A stretch of DNA of 64,000 bases from Bryopsis sp. KO-2023. Lineage: Eukaryota > Chlorophyta > Ulvophyceae > Bryopsidales > Bryopsidaceae. The stretch is taken from the NCBI GenBank assembly GCA_030272585.1, contig BSYQ01000002.1, positions 8,680,001 through 8,744,000 on the forward strand. Direction: 5' to 3'. Below, in pieces: positions 51,841-63,321 of the stretch. Numbering within the stretch: the stretch's first letter is position 1; every line of letters begins with the position of its first letter. Both the position numbers and the translations under genes were made by a program. The notes beneath the pieces were generated by a model. It had not been told where the DNA came from and did no database searches. It saw nothing but the letters and a program-made list of their open reading frames with translations.

Positions 51841-54800
51841 ATGTCAATTCTCTCCTTGTTCTAAATTTATTATCACACGAACTTCAATCGATCTATGGCT
51901 TCGTAGGACAATCTATATAAAACAGAGATACTTATAAACCAAGCCTGTGAAATTAGTCAAAAATCTATCAAGGTGTCGGACTGAAATCTGAGGGTGATAC
52001 TCATATATGTAGAGAAGATTTTGAGAAAAATCTTATTACCGGCCGATATCCCAAAGGCCTTGTAACCAAATTCCAGGTAATGTATCTTCTTATCCTAAAA
52101 ATCTCGAGATCGGTAAGACTTGTTGCAAAGATTTTCCTGTTGGAGAAAACTATCGGAGAGGTATTGTAGAAATAAACAAGTAGAGAAGTTGTAGATCACG
52201 TAAATCAAATCTTAACTAATCAAATAAGGTTATCTCATCAACGTCGATACGACAAATTAGACCAAAACTGTACTAGCATAACCCGCTTTTAATAGTCGAT
52301 TAAAGGTGAATAATGTCCGATTAATTTTCGATACTTCATGCTAAAAATAACCTCAACATAAAGAATAGATTGTCTCAGTTAAGTATGTATATTTATCAAT
52401 GAGTGGTTTGATATTGCTTTACGTCGACGAGAAGTATTTTTTCTTCTAAGAAGTTAAATCTTAGAGGAATTATCTAGATGCACAAGCAAGGCCATACCAA
52501 GTCCACCCACCATTGTCAAGGGACCTTCAACTTTTTGTGGGAGCATTATATTCAGAAGTTGATTTCATTGAGTGAGCCGTGAGCTATTTGCAATCATAAA
52601 AAGTGCAAAAACTTGCAAATTTCCAGAAAAATCAGCAGCGGCTGCGCAATCAGCCCCTCTATCTCCGAAACTATAGAGAACTTAAAAAAATTAACGAGTG
52701 TTATCATGGCGTATCTATGAACTTTGAGCTATTGCCACCAATTCTCAATGCTCCAGACATGCTTGCTCTGGGTTCCCCTTCTGTAATCCCGATTCTAAGT
52801 AGTTGCATTTTGCATCGGTGATGTATTCCCATTTATCGGTAAGGATACAAATCTTGTCCTATGCTTATTCTTTTTTGATATCTAATACTAGTTTATCGAG
52901 TAGTCTCTTTGACATATTTTTAAAACTTCGTCATCTCGATTCTAAGCTCTCTGAACTCGGTAATCATATAAGATACGGACGATCAAGAAACTTTGAGTGC
53001 GATAAGGTAGAGCTTTTGTCGTAGAGAATGATGCGATATGGATCGTAAACTTAAGCTTTAGAAAAAGTACCTAAGTATTCAGGTAGTTGGAGGTGATCGC
53101 ATAGATAGTGATTGTAAAGATAAATCACCCTCTTGGGTGATAAAGCCCATTTTCCACTTGTCGAACTTCATAAGTAAAATATTCCCGAATTATATCTATT
53201 CCTTATTATTTCTACTTGATCCTTGGGGGATATGAGTCCAATTGATATTAGTAAAAGTGAAATTTGATAAGACTTGAGACCTTACCCTTTTCTTGTCGGT
53301 TGCACGTTGCCCTTCCACCCATCCCTTTGTCAGTGCGTTACTTTATACCTAATGCATTTTATTGTCATATTGATTAGCACATCACACATAACACATAAAG
53401 CAGCTGTGTATTCTAGGGAGTTTTATTCAAACATTCGAAACCACGATCATTGGAGGGGGGATAACCTTCATTTTCAGAAGCCCCAAGTTAAAATAATCTC
53501 GGATTCAACTGTGAGAGCAACTATGGTGTTAGTAAAGTAACCCGTATCCGAAAAAGAGTTTGTTGGTGTAGAACATAACATTTTGATCTATATCTTTATC
53601 ATAATATAGAGGGTGGGTTCGTTTTAAGTTTTCTATCGGGGTGGTGGGTTTTTTTTTGTGACCCGGGTAAATAGGAGTTCATGATATGAAAAAGAAAGCC
53701 TATTTCGCGTGGATAAACTTTGATAGAAAGTTTCCTTAATTTCAAGGACAAAGGGCCAAGAACCGCACCGTAAGCCAATCGTTCTAAGTGTCCAAGCTTC
53801 CATTTGGGATGAGTTCTGGACGATTGGAAAGAACATGACAAAATGGCTACAACTTATCGGATTCGATTGCTTTCTTTTAACCATGTATTTTTTTTATGAT
53901 GAATTAAAATGGGTTAGTGTAAGTAATCTCCCCACATCTCTGCAGCCATCTCTATTAGATACACAATTTATGCACGGGAGAGCGAAGTAAAACATGAAAC
54001 GATGACAAGCTGCGCATCCACTAGATCGTTTTTTCCCCCAACTTTGAGGAGCTATGACTCTATTATTGACATCCTAATTCACTTTCTTTTTTTAACCTAA
54101 ACTATGTTCTCCAACCTGCCACTAGGAAAACAAATTTCCCCCCTACGTCATTATGATGTCCACAGACCGTCTCAAAGTCAACGGTTTTGAATATCTTAGA
54201 ACCCCATAACTCGGCCTGAACTCACCCGAAAATCGAAAAATTTATAGCAAAAACTATGTATAACCCCTGAATTTTCATACGTTGAAGTTCCAGTATCTCC
54301 TTGTGATGCTTCCCGAGTCTTATTGATATTCTTAGCCATCTCTCTCAAAGAATCAGCATAGTCCTCCACACTCTCGTGTGGCATCTGCTGTTGGCTAGTG
54401 AGCTCATCTATAAGATCGTCTGTAGCGCCTATCCAACGCTTCATAAAAATTTTCCGAAATTCATCCCATATCATATCTACTGCCAAGGGATACGAATAAA
54501 TCATGCTGAGTTTTTCAGAATACTCGATTTATCTCCTAAAATTGTCGGTTGAGCAAAGTATGCTTTGAGATATCTGTTGTCGTCACCCAAAAGAAGTCTC
54601 GCTACTGTCTAGACACTTTTGCAATTCCACTAAAGTTTCGTTAAGCCCAACACTCTCGCCACTCAACGTATCCTTGCGTTGAGAAAGACATTCTATCCTA
54701 TCAACCCCCAGAAGATACCTTTGAAGTCTCATCTTGTTTTGCCGTAAAAGTTTTCTAACTACCCGCCCCTAGTCCGAGTCGAACTGTGATATTCTTTTTG

Positions 54801-55980
54801 GTATTCTAATATGTCTTCTCTTCATCAACTCTATATGAATTTTACGACGAACCTCATTAGAATCGATCAACATGGTAACAAAATTGTATATGCTCTCGTG
54901 GTTGGTCGTTGTTGAGTTAGTAGAAACACCTATAGCCGCAAAACTTCATCTATATGTTCACCCTCAAAGATTTTTTCAAAACACGTTAAATGGAAGTCAT
55001 TGAGTCGCAGGTCGTGGTGTCATTGCTGTCTAACAAGTCGTTCATCATGTTGAGGTTATGTCATAACGCGCATTTGTTTTCGTATTCAATAATGACAGCG
55101 GTGGTCTTTAGGATATCGTCCTCCTCTGAAATATGTTTCGAACGGAAGTATTTGATTGTATCCGGAGGGATCTAGGCATGTCGGAAAGCACGTATGTGCC
55201 CCACAATAATGAAGTCTTGATATCGGAACCTTTCCACCAGCTCAAAGCAAGGGAGGCCCAAGAACAGAAGAAGGTTCATCATTTGGTGGGAGCACGTCTC
55301 TTTCTCACACTTTCGACTTCGAATATGTTATGCAGTAACCATCTACAAGGCATAAGGCTCCGAGTTTTTCAAGAACGTCATGGTCGAAGTGTGAAAGTTC
55401 TTAAAGCGCGATAAAAAGATGATGAATACTGCATTGAGTAGAGTTCAACTTCAATAGAATTAACCTTGATTAATTCTTGTGGGATTCTTTTTATCATCAT
55501 TTCCATAGGACTCGGAATTAAGAGACTAAACAATCTTACATTCAGCACCATAAGCTGCTCAAACATTTCTTATCACAATCCTATTTCATCTTTAAACATC
55601 CCTTTAGTTCCATTCATCCCCTCCTCGAATCTAGCTTGTACCCTGGACATAAGAATAAAATTTGGGACTGGAAGCATCATCCTTGCTGCTGATGGGAGGG
55701 TGGAGGTATCTTGACTTCCCCCTCCGGGTTGATGGTAACTCTGGCCACCATAGCCTCAAACTCTTGTCTGGAGAGCATGCTTGCCCCTTTGGGGATTCCC
55801 TCCTGACACTGTTAGAATAAAGGCTCAATACCTTCTAGTTTCTCCAAGAATCATGTCACTCTCCCCAGAGAGAACCCAATGTGGAGGGTTGGAATGTGCG
55901 GAGACTCAGCTGATCCTATTTACAGGTGCACTTCCAGTTGGACCTGAATGTAATCCTCCATATCCAATCTGAGCTTTTCA
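51841..55980 (-). mobile_element. AT-rich island with decayed retrotransposon remnants
   Basis: Composition drops sharply to AT-rich at about 51840 and recovers at about 55980. Minus-strand remnants: a retrotransposon-gag-like segment (RWIGATDDLIDELTSQQQMP and ESVEDYADSLREMAKNINKT, 54504-54260) and an upstream piece (SRQEFEAMVARVTINPEGEV, about 55785-55690). No intact pol, LTRs or target duplication could be defined. The rest holds only stops in all frames. Confidence 0.5.
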
Positions 55981-56330
55981 TGTTACAGCTCCGTGGGTTA
56001 TGAGCTGTGTAACGAACTGAGGGTGGGGCGATAGACACACACGAGCACACTTGAAGGGAAAGATAACTTACAGAATAAAATAACGTTCGAACCTAGCACA
56101 GAGCCCTCCTTGTAACCTCTGTAGTACAATCGTACTCTGAGGTGACCCCTGTACTATCCCGTACTACCAAGTCAGACATGCAGCTGTCTGTACCACACAT
56201 GCGCTACAAACGCCGCCTCTTATCTAGTAAATCGTCCCGACTCTAAATAAGAAGATTGTCTGCTTGGAATGGTCAAATAAATTCAATAATCAATTCAATC
56301 ATTTCCAAATCATAAAACTGTAATCAAACT
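55981..56330 (-). repeat. 3' LTR of element 2 (inner end approximate)
   Basis: The left boundary is fixed by the match to 63927-64000. The right end is estimated from the start of C-rich (polypurine on the minus strand) sequence at about 56335-56370. Confidence 0.6.
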
Positions 56331-56788
56331 AAAATCCCCCAACCTTTTGATTCCCCCAGAAAACCCACCCCAGTTCCACTCAACGACCCCGAACACCCAT
56401 CACTGTCTCTGACGGTCTTGCGCGGCTACCACTGCGTCCACAGCATACTCTAGCTCCTTGCGCGCTCCAACAGTCCGCCATATCGACGGTGGTGTTTCTG
56501 ATCCAGTACCTCCAAACTCCTCTGCAGCAGTCCCCACAGTCGGCTGTTCACGCTAGCGGGATAACCGGTGTCTGCTCAGTCCTTCCCTTTAGCGCTAGGT
56601 AAACGTCCACCAAAACTGTCCCATACCAGCCCCAGTGGCGGTGCTGCCACCGGCCAACTGAAATCAGCGGATATGCTGAGAGTTTGTCGGCTCCTCGTTG
56701 AGTTCCACTTATTTCAGAACTGGTTTAAGCTCCCCTCGCCCACTGTCCGCCACTTGTTCTCGACGACGATAGATGTCCTCCCCAACAT
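56331..56788. other. 3' untranslated part of element 2
   Basis: Non-coding sequence between the pol stop and the LTR, C-rich near the LTR as expected for a polypurine tract on the opposite strand. Confidence 0.5.
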
Positions 56789-59700
56789 CTACCCCAAGCG
56801 TGCGGCAGCGCGGTATTCAGCTACAGCAAGTGGTGCGTTCTGCAGTTCATCGTCCGGTAACCACAGTGCCTCCTCCATGCCATATCCTCGCCACTTAACC
56901 AAGTACTCCAGGATCGTTCGCCGACCCCTTCTCCTTTCCCGGTGGTCCACAACTCGCTCTACTTCATATTCTTCTTCTCCTTCCACCAAATCCGCCGGTG
57001 GAGCTTCCAATTCACGGCGGCCATACTGCTGAGTGAAATGGAACTCACGCAGTAATGATACGTGGAAGACGTTGTGGATTCGCCACCCTCGAGGAAGTTC
57101 AAGACGATATGCAACATCCCCGACTTTCGCCAGGATGCGGAACGGACCTACATAGCGTGCCTGTAGTTTCTTGCTTGGCCCGCTGTGCATCAGCTCAATG
57201 TTCTTCGTCCGCAGTAGGACACGTTCTCCCATAGCAAAGTTTTGATCGCGTCGGCTCTGGTCCGCCAATCGCTTCATTCTTACTCTTGCTGCCCCCAAAT
57301 AGTTTTGTGCGGTTCTTAAGTCTCTTTGAATCCGCTGGGTGAACTGTCTTACCCCTTCCGCTCGCGCCTGTAGTGCGCCAGACACAAGTGCAGCGGGATG
57401 CTCCGGATGTATCCCATAGTTGAGATAAAATGGTGTATAGCGGGTAGCAGAGTGAACGCCATTATTATAGACATACTCCACTTGCGCCAACCGAAGATCC
57501 CAATCGTTTTGTCTCTCAGAAACGTACGCCCTCAGCGTTTCTTGTACAGTTCGGATATCCCGCTCCGTAATTCCATCTGTTTGCGGGTGAAAGGCGGTCG
57601 ACATGCGGAGCTCTCCGCCCAGCATCGCCCAGAGTGCTCGCCAAAACTCACTCGTGAACCTTACGTCGCGATCACTGATTATGGAACGTGGAAGTCCGTG
57701 GTACTTCCAAACGCCCTCAAAGAACAGTCGCGCGTATCCTTCAGCGGTAACACGTGTGGTAGTGGGAACAAGATGAATCATTTTGGTTAGGCGGTCAAGG
57801 AATACCGCAATGGCATCGAATCCCCGCTCTGTTTGAGGTAAAGCAACCACCAAATCAGTCGCGATGGATTCCCACTTCCGCCCTGGCACTGGCAATGGTG
57901 TTAACAAACCAGCCGGCCGTCGTGACTCCACCTTAGTTCGTTGACAAGTGGGACACGTGCGGACGTAGTGGTTGACCTCCTTCTTCCAGAATTTCCAGTA
58001 GAAGTATCTTCCCACTAATTCTCTTGTTCTTTCTTGGCCCTTGTGGCCGCTTGCAGGGCTATCATGACAGAGCCGCAGTATTTTGTTGCGGATGTTCCCC
58101 CGCGGTACCACCAAGCGTAGCTCCTCTTCATCCGATAGTCGTCTCTTGAGTAAACCGTCTTCCTCCATCACGTACATAGCTTCCGCTTCCGCTTCTCGCG
58201 CTTCTAACCGCAATACAATGTCCGCCACCAATGGATCCAACCTCTGTGCGTTTCTTATAGCATCAATGAGGTCATCAGTGGGACCGGTGCGCGCGTCAAC
58301 CAGAGCGGAAAGCTCTAGTGGCGGTTGAGACTTGTTTCCCCTATCGCCAGACTCCTCCCTCAACGGATCAACTTTGTCGGCCTGTGTCCGACTAGCTTTG
58401 TCGTCCAGCCTACTAATTTTGTCGTCCGTGTTGGACTCCGGGGCACGTCGAGCAAGTGCTTCCACTTCTTCAGCTGACGGATCCCAAAATTTCAATGGGG
58501 GCTCATCAAAAGCTACCTCCGACTGGTCCGATGCCCAGTCCCCCAATTGTCCTTTCCCCGGGCGGTCAAGTCTAGTGGCCTGTCCGCTTAAGTCTTCATC
58601 TGTCTTGCGGGATCCCACCCCAGGCTTTTGTCGTCCTGGGGGGTGTTTTTGTCCGCCGCCGCAAGGCACTTCCGTGTCCTCACGTAAAGGTCTTCGGGAT
58701 AATGCGTCCGCCACAATGTTGGCGGTCCCTTTAATATGCACAATGTCAAAATCAAAGGCACTTAGTAGCTCCACCCAACGTGCTTGTCGCCGTGTTAACG
58801 TGGGTTGTGTCCGGAGATACAAAAGGCTCGCATTATCCGTCCGGAGCTCAAATTTCCGTCCCTCAAGGTAGTGTCGCCAGGTGCGGAGACAATGCACCAC
58901 CGCCAACAACTCCTGTTCGTGTACAGGGTAGTTCCGCTCAGCGGGTATGAGTTTGTGACTCTCATATGCGATTGGTTGCAGTTGTCCGCCAGCTCCCTCT
59001 TGGCATAACACACCTCCTACAGCATGGTTGCTGGAATCCGTGAAAACCGTGAACGGTTTCCGTAAGTCAGGAAATAGTAGGACCGGACTCTCACTGAGAC
59101 ATGTCCGCAATGTCTTGAATGCCTTCTGGCACGCCTCAGTCCAGCGGAATACCACGTTTGCCTTGGTCAATTCATGAAGTGGGGCGGCTATTTCACTAAA
59201 CCGGAAGATAAACTTGCGGTAATAGCTCGCCATTCCTAAGAAGGAACGTACTTCAGTGATGTTTGTAGGACGTGGCCACTTCTTAAGCTTCGCCACCTTG
59301 TCGTCCATAGGCATAACGCCGGCCGCTGATATCCAATGTCCGAGATATTCTACTCCTGTCCGCGCCAGCTCGCACTTCGGCAGTTTGCAGTATAGCTTCT
59401 GCTCCCGAAGTTTCGCCAGAACCGCCTCCACATGACGGGCATGGTCTTTAGCTGTCCGCGAAAATACCAAGATGTCATCGAGGAAAACAACGACGAAGTC
59501 GTCCAGGTGCTCCCGCAGGATGTCGTTGAGCATCGACATGAAGTATCCTGGGGCTCCCGTTAGCCCGAACGGTACCACTAAAAACTCATAGTGGCCGTAT
59601 CTGCTTCTGAACGCGCTCTTGTGCACGTCCGCCGGGTCTAGACGCTGCTGCCAATATCCTGTTCGCAAGTCGATCTTGGTGAAGTAACGACTTCCCCCAA

Positions 59701-61447
59701 GTCGGTCGAACAATTCCTCAGTCCGCGGCAGAGGATACCTGGTTTTGACCGTGTGGCGGTTCAAAACGCGGTAATCAATGCACATTCGCATTGTTCCCTC
59801 CTTCTTGGGCACGAACAATATCGGTGCTCCGTATGGGGAATGCGATGGCCGGATAAACCCCTTCTCGAGTAGGAAATCGATTTGGGTCTTCATCTCGTCC
59901 AACTCTGCGGGACTGTACTTGTACAACGGCCGCCAAGCAGGCTTTGTCCCTGGTTCCAAATCGATCCTCATATCGTATTTGGGCCGCAAAGGCGCTATTC
60001 CAGGTAAATCTGCCGGAAACATGTCAGCATTCCTCTTAAACGCGTCTCTGATAACCTTCTCAGGTATCTTCTTGAGAGCGTCCCCAAACCGTGGATCCAC
60101 TTCCTTCGGTAGTTCGGTTGGTTCCTCCAAAGGTTTGTCGGCCTCTGGAAATGCTGATACTTTGCCCGTTGTAGGATGTATTAACAGTAACTCCAACTTC
60201 ATCTTCCCATCTGTTTCTGTCGGATTCCTTCGCGCTTGTCTCACGAGAACAAGACACGAACGCTTTCTCCTTTGTCTGAGCGCTTTAGCTGCTGCTTTAG
60301 CGGTCATGAACTCTCCTTTTAACGGTTTCTCCTCAGATATAGTCGGCACCACTCCTGGCGGGATACCCTTTACAAGAGCATCTGGTTGGTTCCGCCTAGA
60401 GATGTGCATTTCGTGTTCCCTCCAATCTATCTGTGGGTTGACTCTTGCTAGCCATGGTTTCCCCAAGATGATTGAATGACTTGTCTTCGGTAACACGTAC
60501 AAAGTTGTGGTGGACGTTGTGGGGCCAATCCGCACTACTGTTCGGACTTGATGCTTAACCTCCACTTTTGTTCCATCCGCTAGTGAGACTTCGGTGGGGG
60601 ATTCCACCTTCTCCAACTTGCGGTCCAACAACTTGACCACATCTTCCGCAATGAAATCGCCCGATGCGCCACTGTCGATAAGCGCCGTCACCGGGTGATT
60701 GGCGATTTTCACTTCGACCCGGAACAAGGTACCAATAGCGTCAGCTTCGCTAATAGAGGTAACCAATGTCCTCCTTCCAGGTTCAGAAGTACTAGAAGTT
60801 TGTTTGGTGGAACGAACTTGGCCTGTAGGACGGGCAACTGCGGAGAGCGCCGACTGTTCCAGAGGAAGTGTCTGGCAGCCAGTGCTACTTGATGACATCC
60901 GCAGTGGTTGTTTTGTGTCACAACTTCGGCTCTCAATAGCCAAACTCCGCCGCCAAGATTTAATTCCAGAGCGGTTTGCTTTGTTGGCCGGAGGGTTCGC
61001 GCTCTCTCTCGTGGGGGCTTGCGTCTTCCCTCTCCACTCTTGCCAAACTGTAGGATGTTGTCCACCTCCCCTTACCGGACTTTGGTCCTGCCGGTTTCCG
61101 CCAAAACATCCAGATTCGGTCATGTTCAGGTTGCCAATGTGCCTACTGAGCGATACCCCCGGGGTATCATGCACGTTGGAACAATCCGCTTGACGTCCTC
61201 TAGAGAATCCTTCCATAGCCGCTAATAACTTGTTTATCACACTTGCACGTTTTCTTCCTTGTCCACCCCGGACACCCCTTCTAACCCGCTTCTTCCTTTT
61301 ATCCCCTTGTGGTACTGCATGGTTCAGTCTCGCCGCCGATCCCCTCTTGTGGGCTTGCTTCAGTCGGCGATTTTTCCGCCTGCCAGGTCGTTTTACCTCT
61401 CCGGCAGCCCGATCGGAGGAGGCTAGTTTCCCTGTTTCTGTCTGCAA
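56789..61447 (-). CDS. Pol polyprotein of element 2 with C-terminal chromodomain
   Basis: About 1550 residues: basic N-terminus, aspartic protease (LIDSGASGDF, about 254-263), reverse transcriptase (TKIDLRTGYWQQ and FLDDILVFSR, about 590-664), RNase H (FTDSSNHAVGG, about 802), integrase zinc finger (H...H and CPTC, about 1127-1168), integrase core with D, D and E in ATDLVV, ISDRD and TDGITER, and a chromodomain (YEVERVVDHR ... EYLVKWRGYG, about 1480-1545) that in chromoviruses steers insertion to marked chromatin. The frame has no suitable ATG (the first usable codon at its left edge is TTG); it overlaps the end of gag and is reached by a -1 shift at GGGAAAC (61432-61426 on the minus strand). 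The stop is at 56789-56791. No internal damage is seen. Confidence 0.92.
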   Translation of the reverse strand: MQTETGKLASSDRAAGEVKRPGRRKNRRLKQAHKRGSAARLNHAVPQGDKRKKRVRRGVRGGQGRKRASVINKLLAAMEGFSRGRQADCSNVHDTPGVSLSRHIGNLNMTESGCFGGNRQDQSPVRGGGQHPTVWQEWRGKTQAPTRESANPPANKANRSGIKSWRRSLAIESRSCDTKQPLRMSSSSTGCQTLPLEQSALSAVARPTGQVRSTKQTSSTSEPGRRTLVTSISEADAIGTLFRVEVKIANHPVTALIDSGASGDFIAEDVVKLLDRKLEKVESPTEVSLADGTKVEVKHQVRTVVRIGPTTSTTTLYVLPKTSHSIILGKPWLARVNPQIDWREHEMHISRRNQPDALVKGIPPGVVPTISEEKPLKGEFMTAKAAAKALRQRRKRSCLVLVRQARRNPTETDGKMKLELLLIHPTTGKVSAFPEADKPLEEPTELPKEVDPRFGDALKKIPEKVIRDAFKRNADMFPADLPGIAPLRPKYDMRIDLEPGTKPAWRPLYKYSPAELDEMKTQIDFLLEKGFIRPSHSPYGAPILFVPKKEGTMRMCIDYRVLNRHTVKTRYPLPRTEELFDRLGGSRYFTKIDLRTGYWQQRLDPADVHKSAFRSRYGHYEFLVVPFGLTGAPGYFMSMLNDILREHLDDFVVVFLDDILVFSRTAKDHARHVEAVLAKLREQKLYCKLPKCELARTGVEYLGHWISAAGVMPMDDKVAKLKKWPRPTNITEVRSFLGMASYYRKFIFRFSEIAAPLHELTKANVVFRWTEACQKAFKTLRTCLSESPVLLFPDLRKPFTVFTDSSNHAVGGVLCQEGAGGQLQPIAYESHKLIPAERNYPVHEQELLAVVHCLRTWRHYLEGRKFELRTDNASLLYLRTQPTLTRRQARWVELLSAFDFDIVHIKGTANIVADALSRRPLREDTEVPCGGGQKHPPGRQKPGVGSRKTDEDLSGQATRLDRPGKGQLGDWASDQSEVAFDEPPLKFWDPSAEEVEALARRAPESNTDDKISRLDDKASRTQADKVDPLREESGDRGNKSQPPLELSALVDARTGPTDDLIDAIRNAQRLDPLVADIVLRLEAREAEAEAMYVMEEDGLLKRRLSDEEELRLVVPRGNIRNKILRLCHDSPASGHKGQERTRELVGRYFYWKFWKKEVNHYVRTCPTCQRTKVESRRPAGLLTPLPVPGRKWESIATDLVVALPQTERGFDAIAVFLDRLTKMIHLVPTTTRVTAEGYARLFFEGVWKYHGLPRSIISDRDVRFTSEFWRALWAMLGGELRMSTAFHPQTDGITERDIRTVQETLRAYVSERQNDWDLRLAQVEYVYNNGVHSATRYTPFYLNYGIHPEHPAALVSGALQARAEGVRQFTQRIQRDLRTAQNYLGAARVRMKRLADQSRRDQNFAMGERVLLRTKNIELMHSGPSKKLQARYVGPFRILAKVGDVAYRLELPRGWRIHNVFHVSLLREFHFTQQYGRRELEAPPADLVEGEEEYEVERVVDHRERRRGRRTILEYLVKWRGYGMEEALWLPDDELQNAPLAVAEYRAAARLG
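61396..61432 (-). promoter_or_regulatory. -1 ribosomal frameshift signal between gag and pol
   Basis: The heptamer G-GGA-AAC lies in gag frame directly before the gag stop TAG (61425-61423). Three bases later a stem CCTC(C)TCCG / CGGAGAGG with a 10-base loop (61422-61396) can form. Slipping back one base enters the pol frame at CTA-GCC-TCC. Confidence 0.75.
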
Positions 61448-63321
61448 TTGGCCGCTGTATGACCAGTCTTATTGCACACGGTACAGGTGCCAAGGGACAT
61501 TTGTGTTCCCTGTTGGCTTTGTCGGCCACCTCCTCTTCGGTTCCCTCTTGACTGACCTCTTCCGCCCTGAACACTTGCTTGTGATCCAGCGCCAGTACCT
61601 CCAGCAACTGAGGTGTATCCATATCCGCTTCCGCCGCCGGTTGTTGACCCTTGCGGCGCGGATTGTGTTTGTCTGCCACCTCTTCCGGAACGACCTCCTC
61701 TTTGTCCGCCTCGTCGTCCGCCCCTTTGGGTTTGTTGCTGGAACGGGTTATAACGGCCCGTCATCTGGGACAGCGTTCCCCCAATGTTCTGAATCATTTG
61801 GAGGGCGCCCTCGTAATCTTCGTCTAGCTCTGCCCGCAATCGAAGATCATACTGCAATTGAGTTGGCAACGAGGCTTCAAATATTCTGTAGGCCTCCTGG
61901 TCGCTCAACTCCCGACACCGCGAACGGTATAGTCGGAATTTCTGACAGTAGTCCACAATGTTCATGCTGCCAGCAAGCTTTAGACGTCCGAGCTCGTCCC
62001 GATTGTGCCGCTCCCGGTTAATAGGCTCAAAACGCGAAACGAATTGTTCCACAAATTCGTCCCACGACAGCGCCGATAAATATCTTCTTTGCATGGGCGT
62101 TGAAGTTACCCAAGCCGCCGCTGCGCCTCCGAGTAGGGTCAATGCTATTGGGACACGCTCCGGATCGTGGACGTTCAATGCATCAAAGTGAGTGGTGAGT
62201 CCCTCTATCCATTCCGAGGGTAACTCCCGGTTCTTATTTTCTGGATAGAACCGTTCTGGTGCGGGCAACCTTAGTGGGGCGACCGCAAACGGCCGTGCCG
62301 CTGCCGCTACCACTGGTGCCACCACCTGAGGTGGTTGTTGGGGAACAACTTGCGGCTGACCTTGTTGGTCAGGGTCAAAGAAGTTCGGAATGGCTTGTCC
62401 GCCTTCCACTTCTTCTTCCACTTCATCGCCGCCGAGTTCCTCCAATTTTGCCACCACCTCATCCACTCGTGCATTTAACTGCTGTTCCACTACATCCGTT
62501 CTTCCGCGCGCAGACCTTCTCAGATCATCCAGTCGCGCGTCGAAAGCACTTCTCTGCGTTCTTTGCGTGTCCGCCAAGGTGTTTGTTACTTGGGTTACAC
62601 GTTCTCCAATTTCTCGGACCGCATTTCCCATACGTGCAATTTCAGCTGGGTTTACCGCTGGTGGTGCGTCTGTAGGAATTTGTTCCACCCGCTGCTCCAC
62701 CGCCGCCAAACGGCGCAATAGCTGTTGCATTTGTCCGTTTGCGGTCTCGCGGAATTGCTGATTTGCGGTGCGATCCCTTCGTCGACTCTCCGCTGCATGC
62801 TGCAATGCTTGTCGGAGTTCTCCCACTTGGGCAGTCAATTGATCAATGCGCTGGTTAGCCTGATTGTTGCTCTCTCGTAACGTCCGCAGTTCATTTGAGG
62901 ATGTCGCCACTTCCGCTCGAAGTGGAGTGAGAGTTTCACGAACCTCTTGAACTTGTCGGTCGAGTGCTGCATACAAACCATCCAAACGCCGGGTTGCCTC
63001 GGTTAAACGTCGCACATTGCCTTGTCCGTCATTGCGGGTCTGCTCGATTAATCCGTGGATATTTTCAAGCTGTTGATCCACATGTGCTATCCGCGAATCA
63101 ATAGCCCGCTGTAGCTCTCGGTGCCGCGTATGCAACCGCATGTGGTCGGCATAGCGGGCATAAACTCCGCTAGAGCTAGCGGGAACTGTTCCCGGAGATA
63201 CAACTCGCGGTGTAGTTCCTCCTATGACGGACACATGTCCGACAACGTCGGCTTCCATCGGCTCACCATCACCACCATCATCATGGCGATGTGGCGATTG
63301 TGCTACGCTTTCCCGTGACAT
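61423..63321 (-). CDS. Gag protein of element 2
   Basis: 632 residues from ATG 63321. The first half is a long coiled coil rich in Q, R and T (LRESNNQANQRIDQLTAQVG). A retrotransposon-gag capsid region follows (about 365-520, with WDEFVEQFVSRFEPINRERH). A glycine/arginine-rich linker (GGRRGGQRGGRSGRGG) leads to one CCHC zinc knuckle, CTVCNKTGHTAANC, near the C-terminus (about 612-625) for binding RNA. It ends at TAG 61423-61425, just after the slippery heptamer. Gag packs the element RNA into virus-like particles. The long N-terminal coiled coil is larger than in most gypsy Gags. Confidence 0.9.
   Translation of the reverse strand: MSRESVAQSPHRHDDGGDGEPMEADVVGHVSVIGGTTPRVVSPGTVPASSSGVYARYADHMRLHTRHRELQRAIDSRIAHVDQQLENIHGLIEQTRNDGQGNVRRLTEATRRLDGLYAALDRQVQEVRETLTPLRAEVATSSNELRTLRESNNQANQRIDQLTAQVGELRQALQHAAESRRRDRTANQQFRETANGQMQQLLRRLAAVEQRVEQIPTDAPPAVNPAEIARMGNAVREIGERVTQVTNTLADTQRTQRSAFDARLDDLRRSARGRTDVVEQQLNARVDEVVAKLEELGGDEVEEEVEGGQAIPNFFDPDQQGQPQVVPQQPPQVVAPVVAAAARPFAVAPLRLPAPERFYPENKNRELPSEWIEGLTTHFDALNVHDPERVPIALTLLGGAAAAWVTSTPMQRRYLSALSWDEFVEQFVSRFEPINRERHNRDELGRLKLAGSMNIVDYCQKFRLYRSRCRELSDQEAYRIFEASLPTQLQYDLRLRAELDEDYEGALQMIQNIGGTLSQMTGRYNPFQQQTQRGGRRGGQRGGRSGRGGRQTQSAPQGSTTGGGSGYGYTSVAGGTGAGSQASVQGGRGQSRGNRRGGGRQSQQGTQMSLGTCTVCNKTGHTAANCRQKQGN

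Noticed and set aside
59778-60479. 233-residue plus-strand frame inside element 2
   Set aside because: Antisense to the protease/RT region of an intact pol gene.
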